A stretch of DNA of 64,000 nt from Arenimonas oryziterrae DSM 21050 = YC6267 (GTDB lineage Bacteria; Pseudomonadota; Gammaproteobacteria; Xanthomonadales; Xanthomonadaceae), in assembly GCF_000420545.1 (NCBI RefSeq), contig NZ_ATVD01000004.1, positions 1 through 64,000 on the forward strand. The letters are read 5' to 3'. Within the stretch, counting starts at the first letter, position 1; each line of letters opens with the position of its first letter. Shown one piece after another: positions 1 to 7,307 of this stretch. The position numbers and the translations under genes were made by a program. Under the pieces are notes generated by a model. The model saw nothing but the letters and a program-made list of their open reading frames with translations. It made no database searches and had not been told where the DNA came from.

Positions 1-1
1 A

Positions 2-17
2 CATAATATACATTATG
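2..17. repeat. Short inverted repeat in AT-rich left edge
   Basis: CATAAT and ATTATG form perfect 6-bp arms around a 4-base centre in a locally AT-rich stretch (1-60) that contrasts with the GC-rich surroundings. The first 113 bases hold no convincing gene. They could be the promoter/operator region of a gene lying to the left of the window. A function is inferred only from AT content and symmetry. Confidence 0.3.
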
Positions 18-113
18 CGAAGTAAAGAATACGGGTCACCATAGCAAAACCCACCCAAATCAACCTCTTCCCAAGCCCGACCTTGAGCCACCGTTCCCAG
101 GTAGCGCCAACGA

Positions 114-359
114 CTAAGCGCCCCCGCCCACTCGACGAAACGCCGGCGCCGTGTTCGAGTCATCCACGACGGACGCGATCAAATAGCCATTCCGGGCGAT
201 CACTTCGATGGTTTCGGAGACCGTCAGCCAGTTCTCGATCCGGACGATCTGCGCCTCGGGTTCGAAATTGACCCGGCTGCCCAGGTCGGCTCGCAACACC
301 GCGTCGGTGATCCGGCGCACGGCGACGGCGTCGAGTGTGTCTTGCAGGCGCAGTTTCAT
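114..359 (-). CDS. Small HMA-fold-like protein without metal-binding cysteines
   Basis: An 81-residue protein whose length and predicted beta-alpha-beta pattern resemble a heavy-metal-associated (CopZ-like) domain: an opening LRLQD strand, a helix, the segment VNFEPEAQIVRIENW, and a late NGYLIASV segment like the usual GY motif. The CxxC pair is absent, so copper binding is not expected. Its ATG overlaps the stop of the MBL hydrolase gene (ATGA), which makes the two a likely operon. The function is unknown, and the domain call rests on pattern only. Confidence 0.6.
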   Translation of the reverse strand: MKLRLQDTLDAVAVRRITDAVLRADLGSRVNFEPEAQIVRIENWLTVSETIEVIARNGYLIASVVDDSNTAPAFRRVGGGA

Positions 360-1462
360 ACAGCCTCCGTCGACGTCGCGAGCAAAACCTCACTAGACGT
401 TGCCGCCTCGGCGGTCTCGCGCCACCAGGCGGTGGCGGCATGGGGAGATTGCAGGTTCAGGCGTTCGCCCATGCGCGGCGTCGTCAGGGCGACGCCCTGC
501 TGCGCGCTCAGCGCGGAAACGCGCTCGAAGGGCTCGGTCCAGACGTGCATCGCCAGGTCGAAGGTTCCGTTGTGGATCGGCAGCAGCCAGCGGCCGCGCA
601 GATCCAGATGCGCCTGAACCGTTTGCTCCGGCTGCATATGCACGAACGGCCACTCCACGTTGTAAGCGCCCGTCTCCAGCAGCGTCACGTCGAACGGTCC
701 GAAGCGTCGGCCGATCTCGCGGAAGCCATCGAAATAACCGGTGTCGCCGCTGAAAAACACCCTCAGCGGTGCTTCGCCGGGCGGTTCGTCCAGGATCGTC
801 CAGGACGCCCACAGCGTTTTGTCGCCGTCGAAAAGTCCTCGCCCGGAAAAGTGCTGGGCCGGCGTGGCGATGAACTGCACGCCATCGACGGTCGTGCCTT
901 GCCACCAGTCGAACTGCTGCACTTTCGCCGGGTCGACGCCCCAGGCGATCAGCCGGTCACCCACGCCCAAGGGCGTCAGGAATACTTCCGTCGTCTTGGC
1001 CAGCTGCAGGATCGTTTCGCGGTCGAGATGGTCGTAGTGGTCGTGCGAAAGCAGGACGCCTCGCAGCGGCGGCAAGTCTTCCAGTGCGATCGGGGGTGCG
1101 TGGAAGCGCTTGGGCCCTGCCCACTGGACCGGCGAAGCGCGCTCGGCGAAGACCGGATCGGTAATCCAGAGACCGCCGCGCAGCTTGATCAGCAGCGTCG
1201 AATGCCCGAGCCGGAACAGGCTGCGATCCGGGGCCTGCGCCAGGTCGTCGGCCGTGAGTGTCAGGACCGCGGGCACGGAAACCGGAACCGCCCCCGCCGG
1301 CTTGTAGAACAGCGCGTCCCGCAGGATGCGAAGGGTTTTCATCAAACCCATGGCCGGGCGCGGCAGCGGATTGCGGAAGCTGCGCCCCGAGAACTGCGGG
1401 GACGCGGCGTATTCGGCGAGGCCCAGAGGGCTCTTGGGGGCGGTGGGAAGGCAGATACTCAC
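356..1462 (-). CDS. MBL-fold metallo-hydrolase (UlaG/NAPE-PLD-like)
   Basis: A 368-residue metallo-beta-lactamase-fold hydrolase. The metal motif HDHYDH lies at residues 140-145, preceded by LFRLGHSTLLI and followed by later metal ligands in TPAQHFSGRG, FFSGDTGYF and LLPIHNGTFDL. This layout is typical of the N-acylphosphatidylethanolamine phospholipase D / UlaG group, so a phosphodiester or lactone substrate is possible, but the sequence alone does not fix it. The start is GTG at 1462. The gene is divergent from a TetR regulator across an 85-bp gap carrying two palindromes, so TetR control is likely. No signal peptide is evident, so a cytosolic location is expected. Confidence 0.85.
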   Translation of the reverse strand: MSICLPTAPKSPLGLAEYAASPQFSGRSFRNPLPRPAMGLMKTLRILRDALFYKPAGAVPVSVPAVLTLTADDLAQAPDRSLFRLGHSTLLIKLRGGLWITDPVFAERASPVQWAGPKRFHAPPIALEDLPPLRGVLLSHDHYDHLDRETILQLAKTTEVFLTPLGVGDRLIAWGVDPAKVQQFDWWQGTTVDGVQFIATPAQHFSGRGLFDGDKTLWASWTILDEPPGEAPLRVFFSGDTGYFDGFREIGRRFGPFDVTLLETGAYNVEWPFVHMQPEQTVQAHLDLRGRWLLPIHNGTFDLAMHVWTEPFERVSALSAQQGVALTTPRMGERLNLQSPHAATAWWRETAEAATSSEVLLATSTEAV

Positions 1463-1493
1463 AATCCGGTCTCCGGTGGGCTGGCTGAATGCT

Positions 1494-1529
1494 TACACTG
1501 CCCAGTGTAGTCTACTTTTTGAAAAAGTA
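1494..1529. promoter_or_regulatory. Divergent promoter region with two palindromes (putative TetR operator)
   Basis: TACACTG/CAGTGTA (1494-1509, CC centre) is a perfect 7-bp inverted repeat. Four bases later comes a second perfect 17-bp palindrome centred on G1521 (TACTTTTTGAAAAAGTA). Both lie between the divergent MBL hydrolase and TetR genes, where a TetR-family repressor usually binds. Which palindrome is the operator cannot be decided from sequence. Confidence 0.6.
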
Positions 1530-1553
1530 AACCCCAGGGTGTAACCTGTGCCC

Positions 1554-2174
1554 ATGACCACTGCCACCGCCCCCATTCGCCTGACCGACCGCAAGCGCGC
1601 CGCCATCCTGGAAGCCGCGGTGACGGAATTCCGCCAAGCCGGCTACGAGGCCACCAGCATGGACCGCGTTGCGGCCAGCGCCGGCGTGTCCAAACGCACC
1701 GTCTACAACCATTTCCCCAGCAAGGAGGATCTGTTCGCGCACATCCTTCAGCAGCTGTGGGAACGCAGTCTCGCGTCGCCGGAGCTGACTTATCGAAGCG
1801 ACCGACCACTGCGTGCGCAATTGCTCGAACTCGTGCAGCAGAAACTGCAGCTGCTTCACGACGAAGCCTTCATCGATCTGGCACGCGTGGCCATCGCGGC
1901 GGTCATCCCCTCCCCCGAGCGCGCCCAGGAAATGTTCGCGCGTATGGGCAACAAGGAAGAAGGCCTGACCGTGTGGATCCGTGCGGCCGCCGCGGACGGT
2001 CGTCTGAAGACCACCGATCCGATGTTCGCGTCGATGATGCTTCAGGGCATGGTCAAGGGCTTCGCTTTCTGGCCGCAGATCACGCTGGGCCAGCCGATAC
2101 TGACCGCCCAGCAGCGCAAGCAGGTCGCCGAGACCGCGACCGACATGTTCCTGGCGCATTTTTCGTCCGAATGA
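1554..2174 (+). CDS. TetR/AcrR-family transcriptional regulator
   Basis: A 206-residue regulator. The N-terminal DNA-binding domain (about residues 8-60) has the classic TetR helix-turn-helix, with RAAILEAAVTEFRQAGYEATSMDRVAASAGVS followed by KRTVYNHFPSKEDLF. The remainder is the helical ligand/dimer domain, similar to AefR-type C-terminal domains (FLAHF end). The chosen ATG lies two codons after an in-frame GTG at 1548; neither has a strong Shine-Dalgarno. It probably represses itself and the divergent hydrolase operon through the palindromes at 1494-1529. The ligand is unknown. Confidence 0.9.
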   Translation: MTTATAPIRLTDRKRAAILEAAVTEFRQAGYEATSMDRVAASAGVSKRTVYNHFPSKEDLFAHILQQLWERSLASPELTYRSDRPLRAQLLELVQQKLQLLHDEAFIDLARVAIAAVIPSPERAQEMFARMGNKEEGLTVWIRAAAADGRLKTTDPMFASMMLQGMVKGFAFWPQITLGQPILTAQQRKQVAETATDMFLAHFSSE

Positions 2175-2227
2175 TCTAGCAGGCAGCCGCCGTTGCACCC
2201 TTGCTTCCCACCTTCGACGCCCTCATA

Positions 2228-2245
2228 CTGAACCACATGGTTCAG
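2228..2245. promoter_or_regulatory. Perfect 18-bp dyad over the arsR start codon
   Basis: CTGAACCA and TGGTTCAG (CA centre) form a perfect inverted repeat whose centre runs into the ATG at 2237. Its position makes it a good candidate for the binding site of the ArsR-type regulator that it overlaps, giving autorepression. The match is seen directly; the regulator assignment is inferred. Confidence 0.5.
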
Positions 2246-2602
2246 CATTTTCCGACGCACTTCAACGCCTCCTTTGCGGCCCTTGCCGACGCCACCCGCC
2301 GTGGCGTCCTGGACCAGCTCGCTCGCGGCGACGCCTCCATCACCGACCTCGCCGACAAGTTCGCTATGACCCTTACGGGCATGAAGAAACACGTCGGCGT
2401 ACTGGAGCAGGCCGGTCTGGTGACCACCGAAAAGGTCGGCCGCGTGCGGACGTGCCGCATCGGCCCGTGCCGTCTCGAGGAAGAAATGGAATGGATCGCG
2501 CGTTACCGCCAGAGGTGGGATGCGCGCTTCGAAGCGCTGGATGGTGTCATCGACGAACTCAAACGACAGGAGAAGGCCCGTGGTCGCAAGAAAAGAAAGT
2601 GA
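2237..2602 (+). CDS. ArsR-family winged-helix regulator
   Basis: A 121-residue winged-helix repressor, with FAALADATRRGVLDQLARG followed by SITDLADKFAMTLTGMKKHVGVLEQAGLV and the wing TTEKVGRVRTCRIGP. It lacks the ELCVCDL cysteine box of arsenic/cadmium sensors, so it belongs to the group that sits next to SRPBCC/AHSA1 genes rather than being a metal sensor. ATG 2237 is preferred over the upstream TTG at 2201 because family homology starts there and the dyad overlaps it. It overlaps the next gene by 23 bases, so the two are translated together. The signal it senses is unknown. Confidence 0.88.
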   Translation: MVQHFPTHFNASFAALADATRRGVLDQLARGDASITDLADKFAMTLTGMKKHVGVLEQAGLVTTEKVGRVRTCRIGPCRLEEEMEWIARYRQRWDARFEALDGVIDELKRQEKARGRKKRK

Positions 2603-3077
2603 ATCTCAGCGCACGACGGTGCAGAAAACGTCGGAGCGCGAGGTCGTCGTCACGCGGACGTTCGATGCGCCCGCGCGGCTCGTCTTCGAGGCGTGGTCCA
2701 AACCCGAGTTGTTCAAGAAGTGGTGGGTGCCCCGCTCCCTGGGCATGACACTTCGCTCCTGCGAGATGGACGTTCGCACCGGCGGCAAATACCGACTGGT
2801 GTTCGGCGACGATCCTGCGAACACGATGGCCTTCTTCGGCAGCTACCTCGAGGTGGTGCCTGACAAGCGCATCGTCTGGACAAACGAGGAAAGCGGCGAG
2901 GAAGGATCCGTCACCACCGTGACGTTCGAAGAACGCGACGGCAAGACGCGGCTCGTCATGAGTGAGCTGTATCCCACGAAGGAAGCGCTCGACGCAGCCG
3001 GCACCGGTGCGCAGGAAGCGCTGCAGGAGACGTTTGGACAGCTCGACGAAATACTCGCCGAGCTATCCGCGCGCTAG
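2580..3077 (+). CDS. SRPBCC/AHSA1-domain protein
   Basis: A 165-residue Bet v1-like (START/AHSA1) protein. EVVVTRTFDAPARLVFEAWSKPELFKKWW opens the domain, TGGKYRLVFGD lies in the middle, and a C-terminal amphipathic helix (ALQETFGQLDEIL) closes the cavity. The GTG start at 2580 has AGGAGA about 6 bases upstream and lies inside the end of the ArsR gene. ArsR-AHSA1 pairs are common, with the AHSA1 protein binding a small hydrophobic ligand; the ligand here is unknown. Its 3' end overlaps the convergent metallopeptidase gene by 4 bases. Confidence 0.88.
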   Translation: MVARKESESQRTTVQKTSEREVVVTRTFDAPARLVFEAWSKPELFKKWWVPRSLGMTLRSCEMDVRTGGKYRLVFGDDPANTMAFFGSYLEVVPDKRIVWTNEESGEEGSVTTVTFEERDGKTRLVMSELYPTKEALDAAGTGAQEALQETFGQLDEILAELSAR

Positions 3078-3580
3078 GGGCGGTTTCCCGCCTGGCCTGG
3101 GGCCGATTCGAGGTGCGTGAGATACACGCGTAGATCGAACTCCAGCCGGTGGTAGTCCGGTTCCATGTGCGTGCACAGCTGGTAGAAGGCCTTGTTGTGT
3201 TCGGCTTCCTTCAGATGCGCCAGTTCGTGTACGACGATCATTCTCAGGAAGTCGGCGGGCGCGTCGCGGAACACGGTGGCAATGCGAATCTCGCGACTGG
3301 CCTTGAGTTTGTCGCCCTGAATCCGGGAAATCGACGTGTGCGTGCCCAACGCGTGCTTCATCACCTGAAGTTTGCTGTCGTAGATCACCTTGCCCAGGGG
3401 AACGGATTTGCGCAGGTGGCGGTCCTTCAAATCCTGGACGTAGTCGTACAGCTGCCGGTCGTTGCGCACCTCGTGGCCTTGACCGTATTTCTCCGCCAGC
3501 ATGCTGCCCAGCCGGTGTTGAGCCATCAGCTCGCGAACCTGGGCCAGCAGGGGCTCGGGGTAGCCGGTCAGGTATTTCAA
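3074..3580 (-). CDS. YgjP-like zinc metallopeptidase-fold protein (M48/SprT-like)
   Basis: A 168-residue protein of the YgjP (DUF45-related) group. The zinc motif HELAH is at 118-122 with a downstream histidine at 128 (EAEHNKAFY). The opening YLTGYPEPLLAQVREL is characteristic of this family, which supports the TTG start at 3580. Members are small cytosolic putative metalloproteases; the E. coli homologue has also been linked to nucleotide hydrolysis, so the true substrate is uncertain. Convergent with the SRPBCC gene. Confidence 0.85.
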   Translation of the reverse strand: MKYLTGYPEPLLAQVRELMAQHRLGSMLAEKYGQGHEVRNDRQLYDYVQDLKDRHLRKSVPLGKVIYDSKLQVMKHALGTHTSISRIQGDKLKASREIRIATVFRDAPADFLRMIVVHELAHLKEAEHNKAFYQLCTHMEPDYHRLEFDLRVYLTHLESAPGQAGNRP

Positions 3581-3654
3581 GTCCGATGCCTGCCTGGAAG
3601 GGTGCGTCAGAATGCAACAATAGGTCCGGGCCCGATAGCCCGCGGGAGCACGTC

Positions 3655-5112
3655 GTGAAAACCTGCGAGGCCCTCATCATCGGCAGCGGCTTCGGCGGGC
3701 AATGCGCCGCGATCCATCTGCTGCGTCAGGGCATCCGCGATTTCCTGATTCTCGAGCGACGCGATTTTCCCGGCGGCACCTGGTGCCAGAACCGCTATCC
3801 CGGCGCCGCCGTGGACGTGCAGTCGCCGCTGTACTCGATCGCCGGCGAGCCCTATCCCTGGACGCAGATGTTTGCCGAACAGGACGAGCTGGAAGCGTAT
3901 ACCCGGTACCTCCTCGACAAATACCAGTTGCACGAAAGAATACGACTGAACACGCGAGTCGTCGGTGCGCGATGGGATGCAGGCAGCGCGACGTGGGACG
4001 TGCAGTCCGAGGATCAGAGCGTATTTCGTGCACCGATCCTCATCAATGCGACCGGTCCGCTGAGTTCGCCGGTGACGCCCGATTTTCCCGGCCGCGAACG
4101 ATTTCTGGGCAAGTCCTTCCATACCAACCACTGGGATCGGCACTTCGATGTGCGCGACCAGCGTGTCGCGATCATTGGCAGCGGTGCGAGCGCGGCCCAA
4201 GTGATCCCGGCGATTGCACCGGCGGTACGGCATCTGCATGTTTTCCAGCGCACGCCGCATTGGGTCCTGCCCCGCCCGGATCGGAAGTTCGGCCGATTTG
4301 CGCGGGCCCTGCTTCGGATTCGACCGATCTACCGGACCGTGCGGACAGCAATTTATTGGGGCCTGGAATCACGTGTGCTGGGTTTCAAGTATTCGCGGCG
4401 TCTGCTCGACCTGGTCGCCCGGCGGCAGGCGGAACGTCTGCTGCGTCGGAGCGTCGCCGATCCGGGGCTGCGCGAGAAACTCACGCCCGCCTACACGATC
4501 GGCTGCAAGCGCATCCTGCTGTCGAGCACGCTCTACCCTGCCCTCACCCGCGCCAATGTCAGTCTGCACTCTCGCGAACAAGGCATTCGCGCGATCAACG
4601 AGACCGGCATCCTCACCGATGACGGACAGCAGATCGATGTCGATCTGATCGTCTATTCCACGGGTTACGACGCCACCGACGGCGTCATTTCCTATCCGGT
4701 GACCGGTACCGACGGTCGTCGGCTGAGCGAGACCTGGAAGGAATTTCCGCGCGCCTATCTCGGGACCTGCGTGCCGGGCTTTCCCAATCTGTTCATCGTG
4801 ACCGGTCCCAACACCGGCATCGGCCATACCTCGGCGCTCTTCATCATCGAGTCGCAGATGATCTACGTCATGAAATGTATCGCCTGGCTGAAGCGAGAGA
4901 AGCGTCGCGCCATCGAAGTCACGCCGGAGGCGGAGGCGGACTACACAAAGATGATCCACACAGAGATGGCGGGCACCGTGTGGAAAACCGGCGGCTGCCA
5001 CAGCTGGTACCTGAGCAAGAGCGGCCACGTGGTCGCGATGTTTCCCGGCTTCAGTTTCAGCTATCGCCGTCTCGCGCGAAACTTCCGACCGGAGCATCAC
5101 CGACTCGTGTGA
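3655..5112 (+). CDS. Flavin-containing (Baeyer-Villiger-type) monooxygenase
   Basis: A 485-residue FAD/NADPH monooxygenase. The N-terminal FAD Rossmann motif IIGSGFGG is at about 8-15, followed by PGGTWCQNRYPGAAVDVQSPLYS as in cyclohexanone-monooxygenase relatives. The BVMO fingerprint FLGKSFHTNHWD is at about 149-160, with D in the last position where many have P. The second Rossmann motif is IIGSGASA (about 178) and a C-terminal DLIVYSTGYDATD follows. The GTG start has GGGAG 8 bases upstream. It inserts oxygen into ketones or oxidises soft nucleophiles; the substrate is unknown. It stands alone between convergent and regulatory genes. Confidence 0.88.
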   Translation: MKTCEALIIGSGFGGQCAAIHLLRQGIRDFLILERRDFPGGTWCQNRYPGAAVDVQSPLYSIAGEPYPWTQMFAEQDELEAYTRYLLDKYQLHERIRLNTRVVGARWDAGSATWDVQSEDQSVFRAPILINATGPLSSPVTPDFPGRERFLGKSFHTNHWDRHFDVRDQRVAIIGSGASAAQVIPAIAPAVRHLHVFQRTPHWVLPRPDRKFGRFARALLRIRPIYRTVRTAIYWGLESRVLGFKYSRRLLDLVARRQAERLLRRSVADPGLREKLTPAYTIGCKRILLSSTLYPALTRANVSLHSREQGIRAINETGILTDDGQQIDVDLIVYSTGYDATDGVISYPVTGTDGRRLSETWKEFPRAYLGTCVPGFPNLFIVTGPNTGIGHTSALFIIESQMIYVMKCIAWLKREKRRAIEVTPEAEADYTKMIHTEMAGTVWKTGGCHSWYLSKSGHVVAMFPGFSFSYRRLARNFRPEHHRLV

Positions 5113-5370
5113 GGCCGACGCGCTGCGCTTGCCGTGGCCCCAGCCCACCTTCACGCGCAACCAGCGTCGGCAAGCAAACGGCGGTTCGAAAAGCAGATTT
5201 GAAAAAAGTAAGTATCACTAAGCAGGGCCCTTCGCGGGTCCACGGCGCTGGGAGAACAGGGCGCAGGCGCGGGAAAGCTGAACGAAATGCTTAGCGCCGC
5301 TCAACATCTGGCATGCGCGGAGCACCTGTCTGGGCATGCAATTTGCCGCAAAAAGTGGCCTTACTGAAAC
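5113..5370. other. Intergenic region upstream of the enhancer-binding protein
   Basis: No coding potential is convincing here. Near its 3' end (5332-5347) GGGCATGCAATTTGCC has the GG/GC pair with the 11-base offset of a sigma-54 -24/-12 element and matches GGCA and TTGC, but not the full consensus. It may be the promoter of the downstream activator gene. A sigma-70 promoter was not recognised. Confidence 0.3.
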
Positions 5371-6474
5371 ATGCTTCCCGTACCTTTGTCTGTGCGACTG
5401 AACCCCCGGGAGGGTGCAGTGGGTCCGGAAAATCATCGACGCAAGTTTGCTTCCGACACCGACTATCTCGTCGACGGCGAGGTCTGCGCCGATGCCGCGA
5501 TCGTGTCCGCGGCAGCCCTGCACGGCATGATCGGCAACTCCGCGGCTTTCACTACCTTGCTGCAGCAGATCGCCAAGATCGCACGCACCGACGCCTCGGT
5601 GCTAATCGAAGGCGAGACCGGCGTCGGAAAGGAATTGGCTGCCCGAGCCATTCACTATCTGAGCCCCCGCCGCAACAAGCCCTTCGTGCCGATGAATTGC
5701 GGCGCCGTGCCCGAATCGCTGATCGAATCGGAGCTCTTTGGGCATGCGCGCGGCGCCTTCACCGATGCCAAGACCACCCATGCCGGCGTGGTGGCGCAGG
5801 CCAACGGCGGCACCCTCTTCCTCGACGAGGTCGACACCTTGCCGAACAAGGGCCAGGTCGCCGTGCTGCGTTTTTTGCAGGACCGGCGCTATCGGCCGGT
5901 CGGTCAGAGCGTTGAACAGATCTCTGACGGGCGCATCATCGCGGCGGCCAACCAGCCGCTGCAGACCTTGGTCGAACGCGGCATGTTCCGCAGCGATCTG
6001 CTCTACCGTCTCAATATCATCCGGCTGCGCATACCACCCCTGCGCGAGCGCAAGACCGACATCGTGCTGCTGGCCCGGCATTTCCTTGCCTCGTTCTGCG
6101 AGCGCTATGAAGTGGCACCGAAGCGGCTGCATCCCGATTCCTGGGCATGGATGATGCGTTACCCGTGGCCGGGCAACGTGCGCGAACTCGAAAGTCTGAT
6201 CCATCGCAATGTGCTGATGTGCGAGAGCGACGAGATCCGTTTCGACGAGGCCTGCGAATCGGAGGACGCACCTTCGGAAAGCCTGGCCTGCCGCTATCCC
6301 GACTTCCAAAGCGCCAAGGCGCAGGCGATTGCGGACTTCGAGCGCGACTACCTGTCGCGTCTCCTGCTGGAAACCAATGGCAACGTCTCCGCCGCTGCAC
6401 GGCTGGCCTGCAAAGAACGGCGATCCCTTGGAAAACTACTCAAGAAGCACGGCATCAGCAAAGAAATGAGCTGA
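5371..6474 (+). CDS. Sigma-54-dependent enhancer-binding protein (eCIS activator)
   Basis: A 367-residue bacterial enhancer-binding protein with an AAA+ domain: Walker A GETGVGKE at 81-88, Walker B GGTLFLDE at 146-153, and R-finger region FRSDLLYRLN. A C-terminal Fis-like helix-turn-helix (about 330-362, NVSAAARLACKERRSLGKLLKK) follows. The N-terminus (about 50 residues) is too short for a receiver, GAF or PAS domain, so activity may be controlled by expression level or a partner protein. The sigma-54-contacting loop reads GAFTDA (128-133) instead of GAFTGA. It lies directly upstream of a strong sigma-54 promoter and the eCIS genes, so it is very likely their activator. ATG 5371 is the first start; a later GTG at 5419 is possible. 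Confidence 0.9.
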   Translation: MLPVPLSVRLNPREGAVGPENHRRKFASDTDYLVDGEVCADAAIVSAAALHGMIGNSAAFTTLLQQIAKIARTDASVLIEGETGVGKELAARAIHYLSPRRNKPFVPMNCGAVPESLIESELFGHARGAFTDAKTTHAGVVAQANGGTLFLDEVDTLPNKGQVAVLRFLQDRRYRPVGQSVEQISDGRIIAAANQPLQTLVERGMFRSDLLYRLNIIRLRIPPLRERKTDIVLLARHFLASFCERYEVAPKRLHPDSWAWMMRYPWPGNVRELESLIHRNVLMCESDEIRFDEACESEDAPSESLACRYPDFQSAKAQAIADFERDYLSRLLLETNGNVSAAARLACKERRSLGKLLKKHGISKEMS

Positions 6475-6608
6475 GACGAACGCGGCGCGCTGCCGTCGCG
6501 TGCTCTCCATCGTGACATCGCTTCAACGCGAAGCGCATCCGCAGGCGGACACGCCTTGACGAATCACGTCTGAAGAATGGACGCCGCAACTGCGTCAATC
6601 ATCGCGGT

Positions 6609-6628
6609 GGGTGCAACTTGTCCCACCC
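6609..6628. promoter_or_regulatory. Putative enhancer (UAS) site 1
   Basis: GGGTGCAACTTGTCCCACCC: the outer bases form an imperfect dyad (GGTGGG/CCCACC extends one base left). It matches the element at 6742-6761 at GGGTGC and CCCACCC with the same spacing. It lies about 280 bases upstream of the -24 element, within the normal range for an enhancer-binding protein. Confidence 0.5.
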
Positions 6629-6741
6629 GTGATTTCGACACGGTGCGTTCGAGATTGTTCGCACGTCGCCGCATTCAACGAAATAATTTTGCGTGTCGCT
6701 CTGTGGCCGCGACCCGCGTGCGGCCATCCGTCGCCAACACT

Positions 6742-6761
6742 GGGTGCGCAACGCCCCACCC
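6742..6761. promoter_or_regulatory. Putative enhancer (UAS) site 2
   Basis: GGGTGCGCAACGCCCCACCC is the second copy of the 20-bp element. It sits about 130-145 bases upstream of the -24/-12 promoter, the commonest location for a sigma-54 activator site. The repetition of ends and spacing is visible; binding by the adjacent activator is inferred. Confidence 0.5.
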
Positions 6762-6846
6762 TTCACCCGCGTCGCGACAGCGTTGCGGTCGGCGTAACGA
6801 AAAATTATGGGTCGTCGCCACCGCAGTGTGATTTTCGTACCCGACG

Positions 6847-6859
6847 CAAGTCATTGATC
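6847..6859 (-). promoter_or_regulatory. Possible IHF site
   Basis: On the minus strand the sequence reads GATCAATGACTTG, matching the IHF core WATCAANNNNTTR at all but the first position. It lies between the putative enhancers and the sigma-54 promoter, where IHF bending commonly assists activation. Such a short degenerate match can occur by chance. Confidence 0.35.
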
Positions 6860-6886
6860 GCATTGATTGCGAACACGCGTTCGCAC

Positions 6887-6904
6887 TTGGCACGCGCATT
6901 GCAA
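6887..6904 (+). promoter_or_regulatory. Sigma-54 (-24/-12) promoter of the eCIS operon
   Basis: TTGGCACGCGCATTGCAA matches the consensus TTGGCACG-N4-TTGCA in full, with GG at 6889-6890 and GC at 6901-6902 at the required spacing. Transcription should begin near 6914, about 33 bases ahead of the ATG at 6947. The sigma-54 activator encoded just upstream makes this assignment strong. Confidence 0.85.
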
Positions 6905-6946
6905 TGGTTCCCGTCGCGCCAATCGCCATCTGGTAAGGAGGACCGT

Positions 6947-7237
6947 ATGTCGAGCGGCGTTGCGCATCCGTCCGATCCGCTGCGTGAAGCCTTGCGTCAC
7001 TACCTGGCGCGGCATCCCGACGCGGCCGACAGCGCCGAGGGCATCCGCCGATGGTGGTTGCCGGCGGCGTTTCAGTCGGTCCCGGACGCGAAGTTGCAAC
7101 AGGCACTCGAGCACCTGGTGGCGGCCGGCGAAATGCAAGTCCACGCCCTTCCCGATGGAACCGAGCTGTATGCCCGCGCGATGAAAGAAAACGCGGCCGG
7201 AGAAACACCGGCCGAACCACCCAAACATCGTTCCTGA
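6947..7237 (+). CDS. Small wHTH-like protein, first gene of eCIS operon
   Basis: A 96-residue soluble protein with no recognised family assignment. The pattern PLREALRHYLARHPDAADSAEGI...WWLP, then PDAKLQQALEHLVAAGEM and a short strand pair (MQVHALPDGTELYARA), suggests a winged-helix fold. The start is fixed by AAGGAGG a few bases before the ATG. As the first gene behind the sigma-54 promoter it could regulate particle production or serve as a chaperone; neither is shown by the sequence. Confidence 0.7.
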   Translation: MSSGVAHPSDPLREALRHYLARHPDAADSAEGIRRWWLPAAFQSVPDAKLQQALEHLVAAGEMQVHALPDGTELYARAMKENAAGETPAEPPKHRS

Positions 7238-7307
7238 TCCACGCCACCGCTTCTCTCGCCCACGCCATGCCGCCGCCACGAGGCGGCGCCGACCCAAGGA
7301 GTCTTCC

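Larger units (their letters stand above)
6475..6946. other. 472-bp eCIS control region
   Basis: No gene is supported here. The region separates the activator gene from the eCIS operon and contains two 20-bp near-palindromes, a possible IHF site, a -24/-12 promoter and a strong Shine-Dalgarno (AAGGAGG), each listed separately. Local AT-rich patches (around 6685 and 6797) could favour bending. Confidence 0.7.

Noticed and set aside
114-359. Copper chaperone
   Set aside because: The fold pattern is HMA-like but both metal-binding cysteines are missing.
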